Shown piece by piece: positions 41,949 through 52,818 of a stretch of 64,000 nt of DNA. Where the stretch lies: contig CANNAD010000003.1 of NCBI GenBank assembly GCA_947502645.1, positions 242,622 through 306,621 on the forward strand, read 5' to 3'. A program made the translations under genes and the position numbers. Source of the stretch: an uncultured Micrococcaceae bacterium. Lineage in GTDB: Bacteria; Actinomycetota; Actinomycetes; Actinomycetales; Micrococcaceae. The notes beneath the pieces are model-generated. The model searched no databases, was not told where the DNA came from, and saw only the letters and a program-made list of their open reading frames with translations. Each line of letters begins with the position of its first letter. The first letter of the stretch is position 1.

Positions 41949-43316
41949 TCAGGAGGAGTCGTCGGCACTGTCATCCTCGCCAGAATCGCCTCGCTGACGA
42001 CGTGCCTGAAACACCTGATATCCGCCTGCAGCGACGATGAAAACAATCATGGCGCCGAAACCAAGCACGATCAGCGCGGGCAGCCCTGAGTTCTCCGATG
42101 CGGGCTCGATGGCTTCCGGCACAGTCGGCTCAGGTACGGGAGCTTCCGCCGTTCGCTCCTGCTCTGGGGGCGATGCTGTGGCAGTAGCGGCCGGGACTTG
42201 TCCTCGACGGTGGATCCGGATCCATTCGCTGATGGTTCCCAGCGGGTTCACCTCTACTACCGGAACCGGCGCGTTTACCGCTGCAGCAGCATCGAGGACT
42301 CCGTATCCGTAGATCGGATCATGGCCGGGTACGCCGGCGTCGGTTGCTGTTGTGATGATCCTGTTGATGACCTGCGCCGCCGACATGTCGGGGTATTCGG
42401 AGCGGATCAGCGCTGCGACACCTGCGACGAGGGGCGCAGCGCCGGAGGTGCCGGACCAGTTGGCGTACATGCCTCCGGGCAGTGCCCCCACGAGTTTCTC
42501 TGCGGGGGCCGCGACGCCGATGGTGATCCCCTGGGAGGAGGAATCCCAGCTGGCCTTGCCGTCCACATCGAGACCGGCGACGGCCAGCACTCCAGGGATC
42601 GTGGCGGGTGCGCCTACCTGCACCATTCCCACCCCGCGGTTGCCGGCGGCGGTGATGACGACGACGTCGTTCTGTTCTGCGTACAGGAACGCTTCGTCCC
42701 ATGATTTGGGCCAGGAGGCTGAGGTGCTGCCCAACGACATATTGATGACCTGGGCTCCGTGATCGACGGCCCAGCGAACGGCGTTGGGGATCTGCTGATC
42801 AATGCTGACGCCGCCCGGGTTCTCGAGTCCGATGAAAGCCGAGACGGCAAGGATTTCCGCTTTCGGGGCCACTCCGATGATGCCGTCCGGGCCGCGCCCG
42901 TATCGGTCCAGCAGATGCGGGCTCGCTTTCGGCCCAGGCGACGCCGAAGGTCCCTTGTCGGTGTGTCCACGGCCAGCCAGCAATGATGCCACGAGCGTCC
43001 CGTGCTCCGGAGTTTTTCCGATGCCCTGTTGACCATTGGCGGCCCCTGCGCCGGAGACATCCGTTCCGCCAACCACCACACCTTTCAGATCCGGGTGACT
43101 GCCGTCAACGCCGCTGTCAATGACGGCCACCTTGACGCCCTCACCCTGGGAGGTTTTCCAGGCTTCGGTGATGCCGTAGTCCTTGAGCCAGTACTCCTTG
43201 CTCCGGATATCATCGTCCGCGACGGCTGGCGCTGCACCGCAGAGCCCCAGGAGAACCAGCACGACGACGGCGCTGAGCGAGCGCGTGCAGGCGGCGGTCA
43301 CCCTCTCCCGGGACAT
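41949..43316 (-). CDS. S8 family serine peptidase, mycosin-like
   Basis: A 455-residue membrane-anchored subtilase. An N-terminal signal peptide (VVVLVLLGLCGAAPAVA) is followed by the catalytic domain with Asp in VKVAVIDSGVDGSHPDL (near residue 63), His in KTPEHGTLVASLLAG (near 105) and Ser in WSGTSGAAPLVAGVAAL (near 290). A Pro/Glu linker leads to a C-terminal membrane helix (LPALIVLGFGAMIVFIVAAG). This matches mycosins (MycP), but no type VII secretion genes are in the window. GAGG five bases upstream supports ATG 43316. It follows ppx by seven bases. Confidence 0.92.
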   Translation of the reverse strand: MSRERVTAACTRSLSAVVVLVLLGLCGAAPAVADDDIRSKEYWLKDYGITEAWKTSQGEGVKVAVIDSGVDGSHPDLKGVVVGGTDVSGAGAANGQQGIGKTPEHGTLVASLLAGRGHTDKGPSASPGPKASPHLLDRYGRGPDGIIGVAPKAEILAVSAFIGLENPGGVSIDQQIPNAVRWAVDHGAQVINMSLGSTSASWPKSWDEAFLYAEQNDVVVITAAGNRGVGMVQVGAPATIPGVLAVAGLDVDGKASWDSSSQGITIGVAAPAEKLVGALPGGMYANWSGTSGAAPLVAGVAALIRSEYPDMSAAQVINRIITTATDAGVPGHDPIYGYGVLDAAAAVNAPVPVVEVNPLGTISEWIRIHRRGQVPAATATASPPEQERTAEAPVPEPTVPEAIEPASENSGLPALIVLGFGAMIVFIVAAGGYQVFQARRQRGDSGEDDSADDSS

Positions 43317-43323
43317 CTGCACC

Positions 43324-44274
43324 TCAGTGCCGTTCCGTGGATGCGATGCTCAGCGCAATTCCATCCAGGATGTCGTGTTCGCTGGTGATGGTTGCCGCCA
43401 CCCGTCCGTGGGTGCGGGTGGCCAGTTCGTCGATGATGGTCTGCCAGATCAGGGCTCCTGCGCCGATGACATCCACCCTGCCCGGGTGCATGTAGGGAAG
43501 TGCGGCGCGCTCGGACCGGGTCATGGTCAGGAGACTGGTACACGCATCCGCTACTTGTTGTGGCGGCAGCTCGGCCCCGTGGATGGCATCGGCCTGGTAC
43601 TCGGGCAGGTTGAGCGCATGGGCAGTGATGGTGGTGACGCTACCGGCCACCCCCACCAGTGCGGTGGCCTGCGAGAGCGGTACCTCATTCGATGCGGTCT
43701 GGATCAGTTTGCGGGCAGCTTCGGTGGCTGCTGCTGTTTCGTCCGCCGTCGGCGGGTTGGTCAACAGGTACTTCTCGGTGAAGCGGACGCAGCCCATGTC
43801 CATGCTTCGCGCAGCAGTGACGCCGTTGGCGTTGCCCATGACGAACTCGGTGCTCCCACCGCCGAGGTCCACCACAAGCAGACTGTCGGATTCACGCAGA
43901 TTCAGGACGCTGGCTGCCCCCTGAAAGGACAGGGCCGCTTCCTCGTCGCCGCTGATAACTTCCGGTTCCACGCCGAGCAGTTCGCGGACGCCGTCGATGA
44001 AGACGTCCCGGTTCGCTGCGTCCCGCGTAGCTGAGGTGGCAACGAACCGGATCGCGTCGACGTCGTGCTGGACGATGAGTTCCGCGTACTCGCGTGTAGC
44101 CGTGAGTGTCCGTTCCAGGGCGGCCGCGCTGAACTCGCCCGTGGCGTCAACGCCTTCACCCAGTCGGACCACACGCATCAGGCGAACGACGTCGGTCAGC
44201 CTGCCCTGGTGGGCGTCCGCTATCAGGAGTCGGATGGAGTTCGTTCCGCAGTCGATGGCGGCTACCCGTGTCAT
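43324..44274 (-). CDS. ppx: Exopolyphosphatase, Ppx/GppA family
   Basis: A 316-residue phosphatase of the ASKHA superfamily acting on polyphosphate and/or pppGpp. Seen: phosphate-1 motif AAIDCGTNSIRLLIAD at residue 4, RLGEGVDATGEFS near 42, the catalytic Glu region ATSATRDAANRDVF, and phosphate-2 motif LLVVDLGGGSTEFVMG near 135. It is the short one-module form found beside eno and DUF501 in actinobacteria (Rv1026). ATGA overlap with DUF501 upstream and a seven-base gap to the protease downstream show one operon. Confidence 0.94.
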   Translation of the reverse strand: MTRVAAIDCGTNSIRLLIADAHQGRLTDVVRLMRVVRLGEGVDATGEFSAAALERTLTATREYAELIVQHDVDAIRFVATSATRDAANRDVFIDGVRELLGVEPEVISGDEEAALSFQGAASVLNLRESDSLLVVDLGGGSTEFVMGNANGVTAARSMDMGCVRFTEKYLLTNPPTADETAAATEAARKLIQTASNEVPLSQATALVGVAGSVTTITAHALNLPEYQADAIHGAELPPQQVADACTSLLTMTRSERAALPYMHPGRVDVIGAGALIWQTIIDELATRTHGRVAATITSEHDILDGIALSIASTERH

Positions 44275-44924
44275 TTGTTGTCCTCTACGGCGGCGCGGCG
44301 TTCAGCCCTTTTCTGCTCCAGCTCATCTGGAGTGAGTCCCTGTGTGCGGGTGTGCCGGCTCAGGTCGCGGCTGGGTACGCTGGCCTCGGTGTCCCAGGCC
44401 CCCGCGCACCAGCACTGTTCCCCGTCCCACCACTCGGAGATTCCCTCCAACGCTTCATCACCCAGTGGATTGACGCCGGGGCCGGCAGCCAGGGCGTGAC
44501 CCACGAGCACATGCAGGCATTTAACGCGTGAGGGCATCCCGCCCGCGCTCACTCCGTCGATCTCGGGCACGGCTCCAACTCCGGTCCGCTGACCCACGGC
44601 GTTGCGGGACTGCAGATAATTCTCATGCGCCGCCCGGTACCGGTCTGCGAGCTCCGTGTCTGTCTGAAGGCGTTCGCTCATGGTCGTCATGACGCCGGCG
44701 GCCTCGAGCCGCGAGACCGCGGCGGTGATGACCGGGTGCGTGAGGTAGAACGTCGTGGGGAACGGAATCCCGTTCGACAGCCGGGGTGAGGTGGTGGCCA
44801 CGAGTGGGTTACCGCAAACGCAGCGTGCACCGATCTCGACCACGTCGCGTACGGGACGCCCGAGCTGACGGCTCAGCGTGTCCAGGTCCTCCTGCGTCGG
44901 GACCGTGGCGTTAGTCTCACTCAT
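44271..44924 (-). CDS. DUF501 domain-containing protein
   Basis: A 217-residue soluble protein of unknown function. The DUF501 core begins LSRQLGRPVRDVVEIGARCV, continues with CGNPLVATTSPRLSNGIPFP and TFYLTHPVITAAVSRLEA, and ends in CLHVLVGHALAAGPGVNPLGDE. Spaced Cys and His residues could bind metal. ATG 44924 is used because AGGA is nine bases upstream; a longer in-frame reading to 45053 overlaps divIC and lacks conservation. It is coupled to ppx (ATGA) and follows divIC, the conserved eno-divIC-DUF501-ppx order. Confidence 0.9.
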   Translation of the reverse strand: MSETNATVPTQEDLDTLSRQLGRPVRDVVEIGARCVCGNPLVATTSPRLSNGIPFPTTFYLTHPVITAAVSRLEAAGVMTTMSERLQTDTELADRYRAAHENYLQSRNAVGQRTGVGAVPEIDGVSAGGMPSRVKCLHVLVGHALAAGPGVNPLGDEALEGISEWWDGEQCWCAGAWDTEASVPSRDLSRHTRTQGLTPDELEQKRAERRAAVEDNK

Positions 44925-44979
44925 TCCTCGCGATCCTGGCCTTTCAATGGTTAGCGGGCTAGTAGATCCCTCGTTGTGC

Positions 44980-45645
44980 TTACTGTGCTGTTGCTGATCG
45001 CTGGACAGAGTCCCAGAGCGCATCCACCCAGGCGAGGTCCTTCTCGGCTTCACCTGTTACTTCTTTTTCTGACTCCTTGAAACCGTCAATCCCCTTGACG
45101 AGGTACCGCTTCTCCCCCGGCATGACCAGGAACAGACGCTCCCTGGCCTGGGCCTTGACGAACGATGGATCGCTCCATCGCGCCACCTGGGTCTCGATTT
45201 CCTGCTGCCGCTCTTCCTGAACAGCAATCTCCTGCTCGAGCGCTGCGATCTCGGAGCGTTGCTGAATATAAACACGCACTGACGGTGCGAGCATGACAAT
45301 GATCGTGATGAGCACAACGGCCAACGCCAGCAACCGCCCGGAGAATCTTCTGGCGGGCACCGGCTCAACGGCGGGCTGCGGTGCGGGTTCGCTGCGGCTT
45401 ACCCTCTCACTGCCTTTGCGGATGGCCGCAGACAACTGTGCCCGGGCTTGAGCCCGTTCCTCGGATTTGGTGTTTTTGCTGACAGGACTCTTGGGCGCTT
45501 CCTGTCGGGCACCGAAATTTGCCCTAATGATCTGATGTTCGCCAGTATCGGTGATCTGCTTTTCAGCGCTGATGACGTGTTCGTCAGGCTTGACGCTGCC
45601 CTGAGGACGCCTGGTGCGGGGCACGGAAGGACGACGCTGTGCCAT
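44980..45645 (-). CDS. divIC: Septum formation initiator DivIC/FtsB family protein
   Basis: A 221-residue bitopic division protein. The first 105 residues are a charged, probably disordered cytoplasmic region (RAQARAQLSAAIRKGSERV), longer than in enteric FtsB. A membrane helix (LLALAVVLITIIVMLAPSV, about 108-126) precedes a coiled coil (RSEIAALEQEIAVQEERQQE) and the extracytoplasmic end with FVKAQARERLFLVMPGEKRY, the DivIC signature. It forms a complex with FtsL and FtsQ at the divisome. AAGGAGG precedes ATG 45645. Downstream of eno beyond a terminator; heads or continues the DUF501-ppx operon. Confidence 0.93.
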   Translation of the reverse strand: MAQRRPSVPRTRRPQGSVKPDEHVISAEKQITDTGEHQIIRANFGARQEAPKSPVSKNTKSEERAQARAQLSAAIRKGSERVSRSEPAPQPAVEPVPARRFSGRLLALAVVLITIIVMLAPSVRVYIQQRSEIAALEQEIAVQEERQQEIETQVARWSDPSFVKAQARERLFLVMPGEKRYLVKGIDGFKESEKEVTGEAEKDLAWVDALWDSVQRSATAQ

Positions 45646-45677
45646 GGGCCTCCTTGCTGCGCTCTCTGCCGTGGAAA

Positions 45678-45712
45678 CGGTGGGTACCCGTCGTTAACGA
45701 GGGTACCCACCG
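45678..45712 (-). terminator. Terminator of eno
   Basis: CGGTGGGTACCC (45678-45689) is perfectly complementary to GGGTACCCACCG (45701-45712) with an 11-base loop, lying 12 bases after the eno stop. TTTCC follows on the complement, a short T run, so termination may be partial and let divIC be read through. Confidence 0.65.
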
Positions 45713-45724
45713 AAACTCTCCCAA

Positions 45725-47727
<2,003 letters not shown>

Positions 47728-47756
<29 letters not shown>

Positions 47757-48888
47757 TGATGTAATCGATCAGGGCTTCACGCTCTTCCAGCGGCAGGAAT
47801 GCTGCCTCCGCCGCGTTCAGGGTGAGGGCGCGGATGTCATCGAGATCATAATCGAAGGTCTCTGTCAGCAACTCGAACTCGCCGGTCAGGGTGATGCCGC
47901 TCATAAGACGGTTGTCCGGGTTGATCGTGATGTTGAACCCCGTCTGGTACAGCAGATCAATGGGATGGCTCTCGATATCCCCGCCGAACTGCTCCACAGC
48001 TCCGGTCTGAAGGTTGGACGACGGGCAGACCTCCAACGGAATCTGGCGGTCGCGGACCCAGGACGCTACGTTCCCCAGCGTGACCAGACCCACTGCCTCG
48101 TCTCCCTCTGACGCGGAAACCTCCAACTGGTCCTCTTCATTGAATTCGACGTCGATATCCTCGGCGATCCGCACACCGTGGCCCAGTCGAAGGGCGCGAC
48201 CGTCCACGAGTGCGCTGACGATGCTGTCCAACCCGGCAGCTTCACCGGCATGGACCGTGACCGGGAACTGATGCGAGGCCAGGTAGGTGAAAGCTTCCGT
48301 GAAGCGCGACGGCGGGAAGCCATCTTCCGCGCCAGCAATATCAAAGCCCACAGCTCCGGAGTCCCGGTGCCGGACAGCCAGTTCGGCGATCTCCTGGCTC
48401 CTGTCCGCATGCCTCATGGCTGTGATCAACTGGCCCACCTGAATAAGGTGCCCGCGTTCCTCCGCGGCCTCAACACCGGCGTCGAGCCCTTCCTGAACAG
48501 CGCTCACGGCGTCATCGAGGCTCAGGCCAGCCCGGAGATGCTGTTCGGGCGCCCACCGGACTTCGCCGTAGACAACCCCGTCCTCGGCAAGGTCCTCCAC
48601 GAACTCACGGGCTACGCGGATCAGGCCCTCACGCGTCTGCATCACAGCAATGGTGTGGTCGAACGTCTCGAGGTAACGCTCCAGCGACCCTGAACTCGCA
48701 GAGTCTACGAACCAGGCGCCGAGGGCCACCGGGTCCGTTGAGGGAAGGGAATGGCCAACTTCTGCCGCAAGTTCAATGATCGTGGACGGGCGCAGGCCGC
48801 CGTCGAGGTGGTCGTGCAGGGAGACCTTGGGCAGAAGCCGTAGATCGTAGTCGAGGTTTGTGGCGGGCTCAGTCATAGGTTCAGTCAC
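47728..48888 (-). CDS. add: Adenosine deaminase
   Basis: A 386-residue zinc enzyme converting adenosine or deoxyadenosine to inosine. Seen: zinc ligands in LPKVSLHDHLDGGLRP near residue 18, YGEVRWAPEQHL near 110, VTVHAGEAAGLDSI near 210, RLGHGVRIAEDI near 235, and CPSSNLQTGAV near 290. GTG 48888 has a TACAGT box seven bases upstream (48896-48901), suggesting a leaderless start; ATG 48876 is possible. Adenosine released by AhcY, or imported by the nucleoside transporter, could be its substrate. Confidence 0.95.
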
Positions 48889-48893
48889 ACGGA

Positions 48894-49583
48894 TTACTGT
48901 ACGCGAGCACCGTCCACCGGGTCATCCATCTCGCTGTCCGCACGCGCGGGCACTTCATCTCCCCCGTTCGGCTCCCCTCGAACAGCGGCGATGACGCGGT
49001 CCACTGTGAGGCCGATAACGACGGCGCACGCGATGGCCAGACATGCGCCCAGCAGATGATTATGGGCGAACCACTGACCGAAGAAGAGGCCGATTCCGAC
49101 CGAGTATGACGACCAGGCGATCGCAGAGATGGTGGTGAGGAATACGAAGCGACGACGCGAATACTTCGTGGCGCCAGCCGTCAGGTTTACCGCTACACGG
49201 CCGATGGGGATAAAGCGCGCAATCATGATGAGGGAAGCTGCCCGCTTGTCGAGTTCACGGCCGGCCCAGACAAAGCCGCGCTGCATCCGTGGACGGCGCA
49301 TCCACGCAAACCGCGTTGTCCCGATCCCACGGCCGATGACGTACGCCACGTTGTCTCCGGCGAATGCTCCGAGGCCCGCGGCCAAAATGAGGAGCCAGAC
49401 GTTGGGCGATCCTGCGCTGGCCACCACTGACGCCAACCCCACTACGACAGATTCCGAGGGGACGGGCGGGAAAAACCCGTCGAAAGTGCAGCACGCGAAC
49501 ACCAGGACACAAACCCACGGCTGCTCCGCTGCACCGACGATGAACGTATTCAGTCCGTTGACGAATTCCATCATCGATTCCAC
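48894..49583 (-). CDS. DedA family (VTT/SNARE-associated) membrane protein
   Basis: A 229-residue protein with about five membrane or re-entrant helices. Seen: FPPVPSESVVVGLASVV near residue 38 (the re-entrant loop Glu), FAGDNVAYVIGRGIGTTRF near 75, and ARFIPIGRVAVNLTAGA near 120 with the essential Arg. DedA proteins move phospholipids or undecaprenyl phosphate between membrane leaflets. AGGAG seven bases upstream supports GTG 49583; ATG 49571 is possible. It ends five bases before the add start on the same strand. Confidence 0.93.
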   Translation of the reverse strand: MESMMEFVNGLNTFIVGAAEQPWVCVLVFACCTFDGFFPPVPSESVVVGLASVVASAGSPNVWLLILAAGLGAFAGDNVAYVIGRGIGTTRFAWMRRPRMQRGFVWAGRELDKRAASLIMIARFIPIGRVAVNLTAGATKYSRRRFVFLTTISAIAWSSYSVGIGLFFGQWFAHNHLLGACLAIACAVVIGLTVDRVIAAVRGEPNGGDEVPARADSEMDDPVDGARVQ

Positions 49584-49754
49584 CGTGGTGCTCCTGTCGA
49601 TAACCCTGCTGACCGCGTTGAGTCAACATTGCGTTAATCCAACACTGCCAGTGCTGCGGTGAAAGCCACCATGGGTTATTCCCCTGATTCAGCCCCGGTA
49701 TCCAACCTAGGCGATGCCTGAACGTCCCAGCATCAGCCGTATAGGTGATCTTGG

Positions 49755-49796
49755 CCCGCCCGATATGTCATCCCTGGGGATGAGACAGCAGGCGGG
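49755..49796 (-). terminator. Possible terminator of the nucleoside operon (after deoA)
   Basis: Nested inverted repeats: CCCGCC (49755-49760) with GGCGGG (49791-49796), and inside them TCATCCC with GGGATGA (49768-49783). It lies just after the deoA stop. There is no clear T run, so the call is tentative. The rest of the 219-base gap to DedA shows nothing further. Confidence 0.4.
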
Positions 49797-49802
49797 ACCT
49801 GG

Positions 49803-51101
49803 TCAGGAGATCCGGTCGATGATGAGTTTCTGCCCGCTGCGCGCCCCATCCGGCGCGATGGTTACGGCGTCGGCCAGCGCTTCTCGGGCGCGGTCAAACT
49901 TTTCAGGGGTGTCGGTCAGCAGCGTCATCAACGGCTCTCCTGCACGGACCACAGCTCCCGGCTTCGCATGCATCCGCACACCAGCGCCGGCCTGCACAGC
50001 ATCTTCCTTGCGGGCGCGACCCGCTCCAAGACGCCACGCAGCCACGCCAACGGCCATCGCATCAAGGCCCACGAGAACGCCGTCGGCCGGTGCCAGCACG
50101 GTCTCGGACTCACGAGCTACCGGTAGCGCGGCGTCTGGGTCTCCGTCCTGAGCCGCGATCATACGGCGCCAGACATCCATGGCGCGGCCGTCGTTGAGCG
50201 CCGCCGCCGGGTCGGCGTCGTGGACGCCCGCGCAGGCCAGCATTTCCTCGGCGAGACGGACGGTCAGCTCGACGACGTCCTCAGGGCCGCCGCCGGCGAG
50301 GACCTCGACGGATTCCTGGACTTCAATGGCGTTACCCGCCGTGAGGCCAAGGGGTGTCTCCATGTTGGTCAGGAGAGCTACGGTGTTGACTCCGGCGTCC
50401 TTTCCGAGGGCAACCATCGTCTCGGCGAGCTCGCGGGCGCTGCGCTCATTCTTCATGAAGGCGCCCGAACCGACCTTGACGTCAAGAACCAGAGATCCGG
50501 TTCCTTCCGCGATCTTCTTGCTCATGATCGAGGAGGCAATGAGCGGGATCGCTTCCACCGTGCCGGTGACATCGCGCAGCGAGTAGAGCTTTTTGTCCGC
50601 CGGAGCCAGCCCGGCACCGGCTGCGCAGATGACCGCGCCGGTATCACGGAGCTGACGCATCATCTCCTCGTTGGACAGATTGGCCCGCCAACCAGGGATG
50701 GACTCCAGCTTGTCCAGCGTGCCGCCGGTGTGGCCGAGGCCCCGCCCGGACAACTGCGGTACTGCTACGCCAAATACTGCGACCAGGGGTGCCAGCGGCA
50801 AGGTGATCTTGTCCCCCACACCGCCCGTGGAATGCTTGTCCGACGTCGGCCTGCCGAGCGTGGAAAAGTCCATCCGTTCACCGCTGGCAATCATCGCCGC
50901 GGTCCAGGCTGCGATCTCCGCGCGGTCCATCCCGTTGAGAAGGATCGCCATGTTCAACGCGGACATCTGCTCGTCCGCGATGACGCCACGCGTGTAGGCG
51001 TCGATCGTCCAGTCGATCTGAGCGGACGTGAGAGTCCCCTTATCCCGTTTGGTGCGGATGATGTCTACTGCGTCAAAGTTTTCTGCTCGCCCCTGGCTCA
51101 T
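49803..51101 (-). CDS. deoA: Thymidine phosphorylase
   Basis: A 432-residue enzyme splitting thymidine (and deoxyuridine) with phosphate into base and deoxyribose-1-phosphate. Seen: MNMAILLNGMDRAEIAAWT-like helix near residue 48, the phosphate-binding signature SDKHSTGGVGDKITLPLAP near 83, RGLGHTGGTLDKLESIPGW near 112, and KKIAEGTGSLVLDVKVGSGA near 190. The C-terminal 90 residues form the PYNP domain. It is the last gene of the bmp-ABC-cdd-deoA operon, 20 bases after cdd. Confidence 0.95.
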   Translation of the reverse strand: MSQGRAENFDAVDIIRTKRDKGTLTSAQIDWTIDAYTRGVIADEQMSALNMAILLNGMDRAEIAAWTAAMIASGERMDFSTLGRPTSDKHSTGGVGDKITLPLAPLVAVFGVAVPQLSGRGLGHTGGTLDKLESIPGWRANLSNEEMMRQLRDTGAVICAAGAGLAPADKKLYSLRDVTGTVEAIPLIASSIMSKKIAEGTGSLVLDVKVGSGAFMKNERSARELAETMVALGKDAGVNTVALLTNMETPLGLTAGNAIEVQESVEVLAGGGPEDVVELTVRLAEEMLACAGVHDADPAAALNDGRAMDVWRRMIAAQDGDPDAALPVARESETVLAPADGVLVGLDAMAVGVAAWRLGAGRARKEDAVQAGAGVRMHAKPGAVVRAGEPLMTLLTDTPEKFDRAREALADAVTIAPDGARSGQKLIIDRIS

Positions 51102-51121
51102 GAGCCCTCCTGGCTGTCTGT

Positions 51122-51526
51122 CTATCGGGAAAGATGCTCGGGACCAAATGCGTCCGGAAGCACCTCATGCATGGTCTTGATTCCGCTCACCGTCAGCAGC
51201 TGCATATCCGGTGCGCGGAATTCATAAAGGAGTTGCCTGCAGCGTCCACACGGCATGAGGATGTTGCCGTCGCCGTCCACGCAGCTGAAGGCCACCAGGC
51301 GTCCACCGCCGGTCATCTGCAGCTGGCTGACCAACGAACACTCGGCACACAAGGTCAGGCCGTAGGAAGCGTTCTCCACGTTGCAGCCGGAGACCACCCG
51401 CCCGTCCTCCGTGAGTGCGGCCGCACCGACCGGGTACTTCGAGTACGGCACATACGCGTGTTCCATAGCTCGACGGGCCGCGGCGGTCAGGGCGTCCCAA
51501 TCCACCTCTGCCGAATTGTTCGACAT
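51122..51526 (-). CDS. cdd: Cytidine deaminase
   Basis: A 134-residue tetrameric-type zinc enzyme converting cytidine to uridine. Seen: AYVPYSKYPVGAAALTEDG near residue 22, the zinc and catalytic Glu motif NVENASYGLTLCAECSL near 50 (C-A-E), and the second zinc pair PCGRCRQLLYEF near 90. AAGGAG five bases upstream fixes ATG 51526; a longer frame to 51733 is antisense noise in the permease gene. It starts two bases after the upstream permease stop. Confidence 0.96.
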   Translation of the reverse strand: MSNNSAEVDWDALTAAARRAMEHAYVPYSKYPVGAAALTEDGRVVSGCNVENASYGLTLCAECSLVSQLQMTGGGRLVAFSCVDGDGNILMPCGRCRQLLYEFRAPDMQLLTVSGIKTMHEVLPDAFGPEHLSR

Positions 51527-51528
51527 TG

Positions 51529-52818
51529 TCACTCCTTGACGTACGGAACGCCGCCGGCAGCGGGCGCACGGGACTTTCCAACCAGTCCGGCGACCGCAAG
51601 AATCGTCACCAGATACGGCAGCATGGCCAAGAACTGGCTCGGCACCGAGGTCCCGACAATGGAGAGAACATATTGCAGGTTGGTGGCGAAACCGAACAGA
51701 AGCGCCGCGAAGAACGCACCAATCGGATTCCATCGACCAAAGATGAGAGCCGCAAGGGCGATGTATCCCTGCCCGGCTGTCATATCCGGTGTGAAGCTGC
51801 TGACCGCAACCAGCGTGAAGAATGCGCCGCCTAGACCGGCGACTCCACCGCCCGCTACCACGTTCCAGAAGCGCATACGGTTCACATTGATACCCACCGT
51901 GTCCGCAGCCTGCGGATGCTCACCCACAGCACGGACCCGGAGACCCCACTTGGTGTAATACAAACCGACGTAGATGGCAATGACGGCAAAGTACATCAGG
52001 TAGCCGACAACGCTCTGCTTGAACAGGATGGGGCCGATGATCGGAATGTCAGAGAGCAGCGGGATGCTGATATCCGGCAGCCGCGGCGGATTGTTCCACA
52101 GCTCCGGATCCCGGCTGAGCAACGTAGAGGCCAGGAAGCCCGTCACCCCGGACACAAGAACGTTGAGCACAACGCCCACGATGATCTGGTTGACAAGATA
52201 TTGGATGCTGAACGCCGCAAGCACCACCGAGACCAGCATTCCGGCTACCGCTGCGGCGAGGAGCCCCACGAAGGCGCTGCCGGAGATGGAACCAGCCACT
52301 GCAGCGGCGAATGCACCGGAGAGCAATTGCCCCTCGATAGCGATGTTGACCACGCCGGAACGCTCACACAGCACTCCGGACATGGAACCAAAAATCAGCG
52401 GCACTGCGAGAGTGACGGAACCGGCGACAAGGCCTGCGAGCGAAATACTCGGCGTATTGGCGCTACCCACAACCCACGTGAGGAATCCTGTGACAAAGAA
52501 CAGCGCAAAGGCAATTCCCGCCCAGCGTGAGATATGCGATCCCTTCCGGACCTGCAGGAAAGCGTAGACGGCGATAGCCGCTAGCACGATCGTGACAACC
52601 CAACCCACCGTCGGGGCAGGCAGGTGAACGTCCTGAAGCCGGAAGCGGTCGTCGTCGGCCGAGATTCGGAAGATGGCCGTTTGGTCGGGACTTCCGATAG
52701 CGAACATCAGCAGCGATACCAGGGCGCCGATGGCAAACCCCACCGGGGCTTTCCAGTTTTTCACTCCGACGTGATCAGCTACGGTCTCCTGCTGAGGCTG
52801 AACAGTTGCGGCGCTCAT
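51529..52818 (-). CDS. Nucleoside ABC transporter permease (second)
   Basis: A 429-residue inner-membrane subunit of the BPD_transp_2 (RbsC/branched-chain type) class. About ten helices are visible, with the conserved GVLCERSGVVNIAIEGQLL loop near residue 148 that contacts the ATPase and GINVNRMRFWNVVAGGGVAG near 305. The pair of permeases with a BMP lipoprotein is the pattern of nucleoside (NupNOPQ-like) importers. ATG 52818 overlaps the preceding permease stop (ATGA). Followed two bases later by cdd. Confidence 0.92.
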   Translation of the reverse strand: MSAATVQPQQETVADHVGVKNWKAPVGFAIGALVSLLMFAIGSPDQTAIFRISADDDRFRLQDVHLPAPTVGWVVTIVLAAIAVYAFLQVRKGSHISRWAGIAFALFFVTGFLTWVVGSANTPSISLAGLVAGSVTLAVPLIFGSMSGVLCERSGVVNIAIEGQLLSGAFAAAVAGSISGSAFVGLLAAAVAGMLVSVVLAAFSIQYLVNQIIVGVVLNVLVSGVTGFLASTLLSRDPELWNNPPRLPDISIPLLSDIPIIGPILFKQSVVGYLMYFAVIAIYVGLYYTKWGLRVRAVGEHPQAADTVGINVNRMRFWNVVAGGGVAGLGGAFFTLVAVSSFTPDMTAGQGYIALAALIFGRWNPIGAFFAALLFGFATNLQYVLSIVGTSVPSQFLAMLPYLVTILAVAGLVGKSRAPAAGGVPYVKE

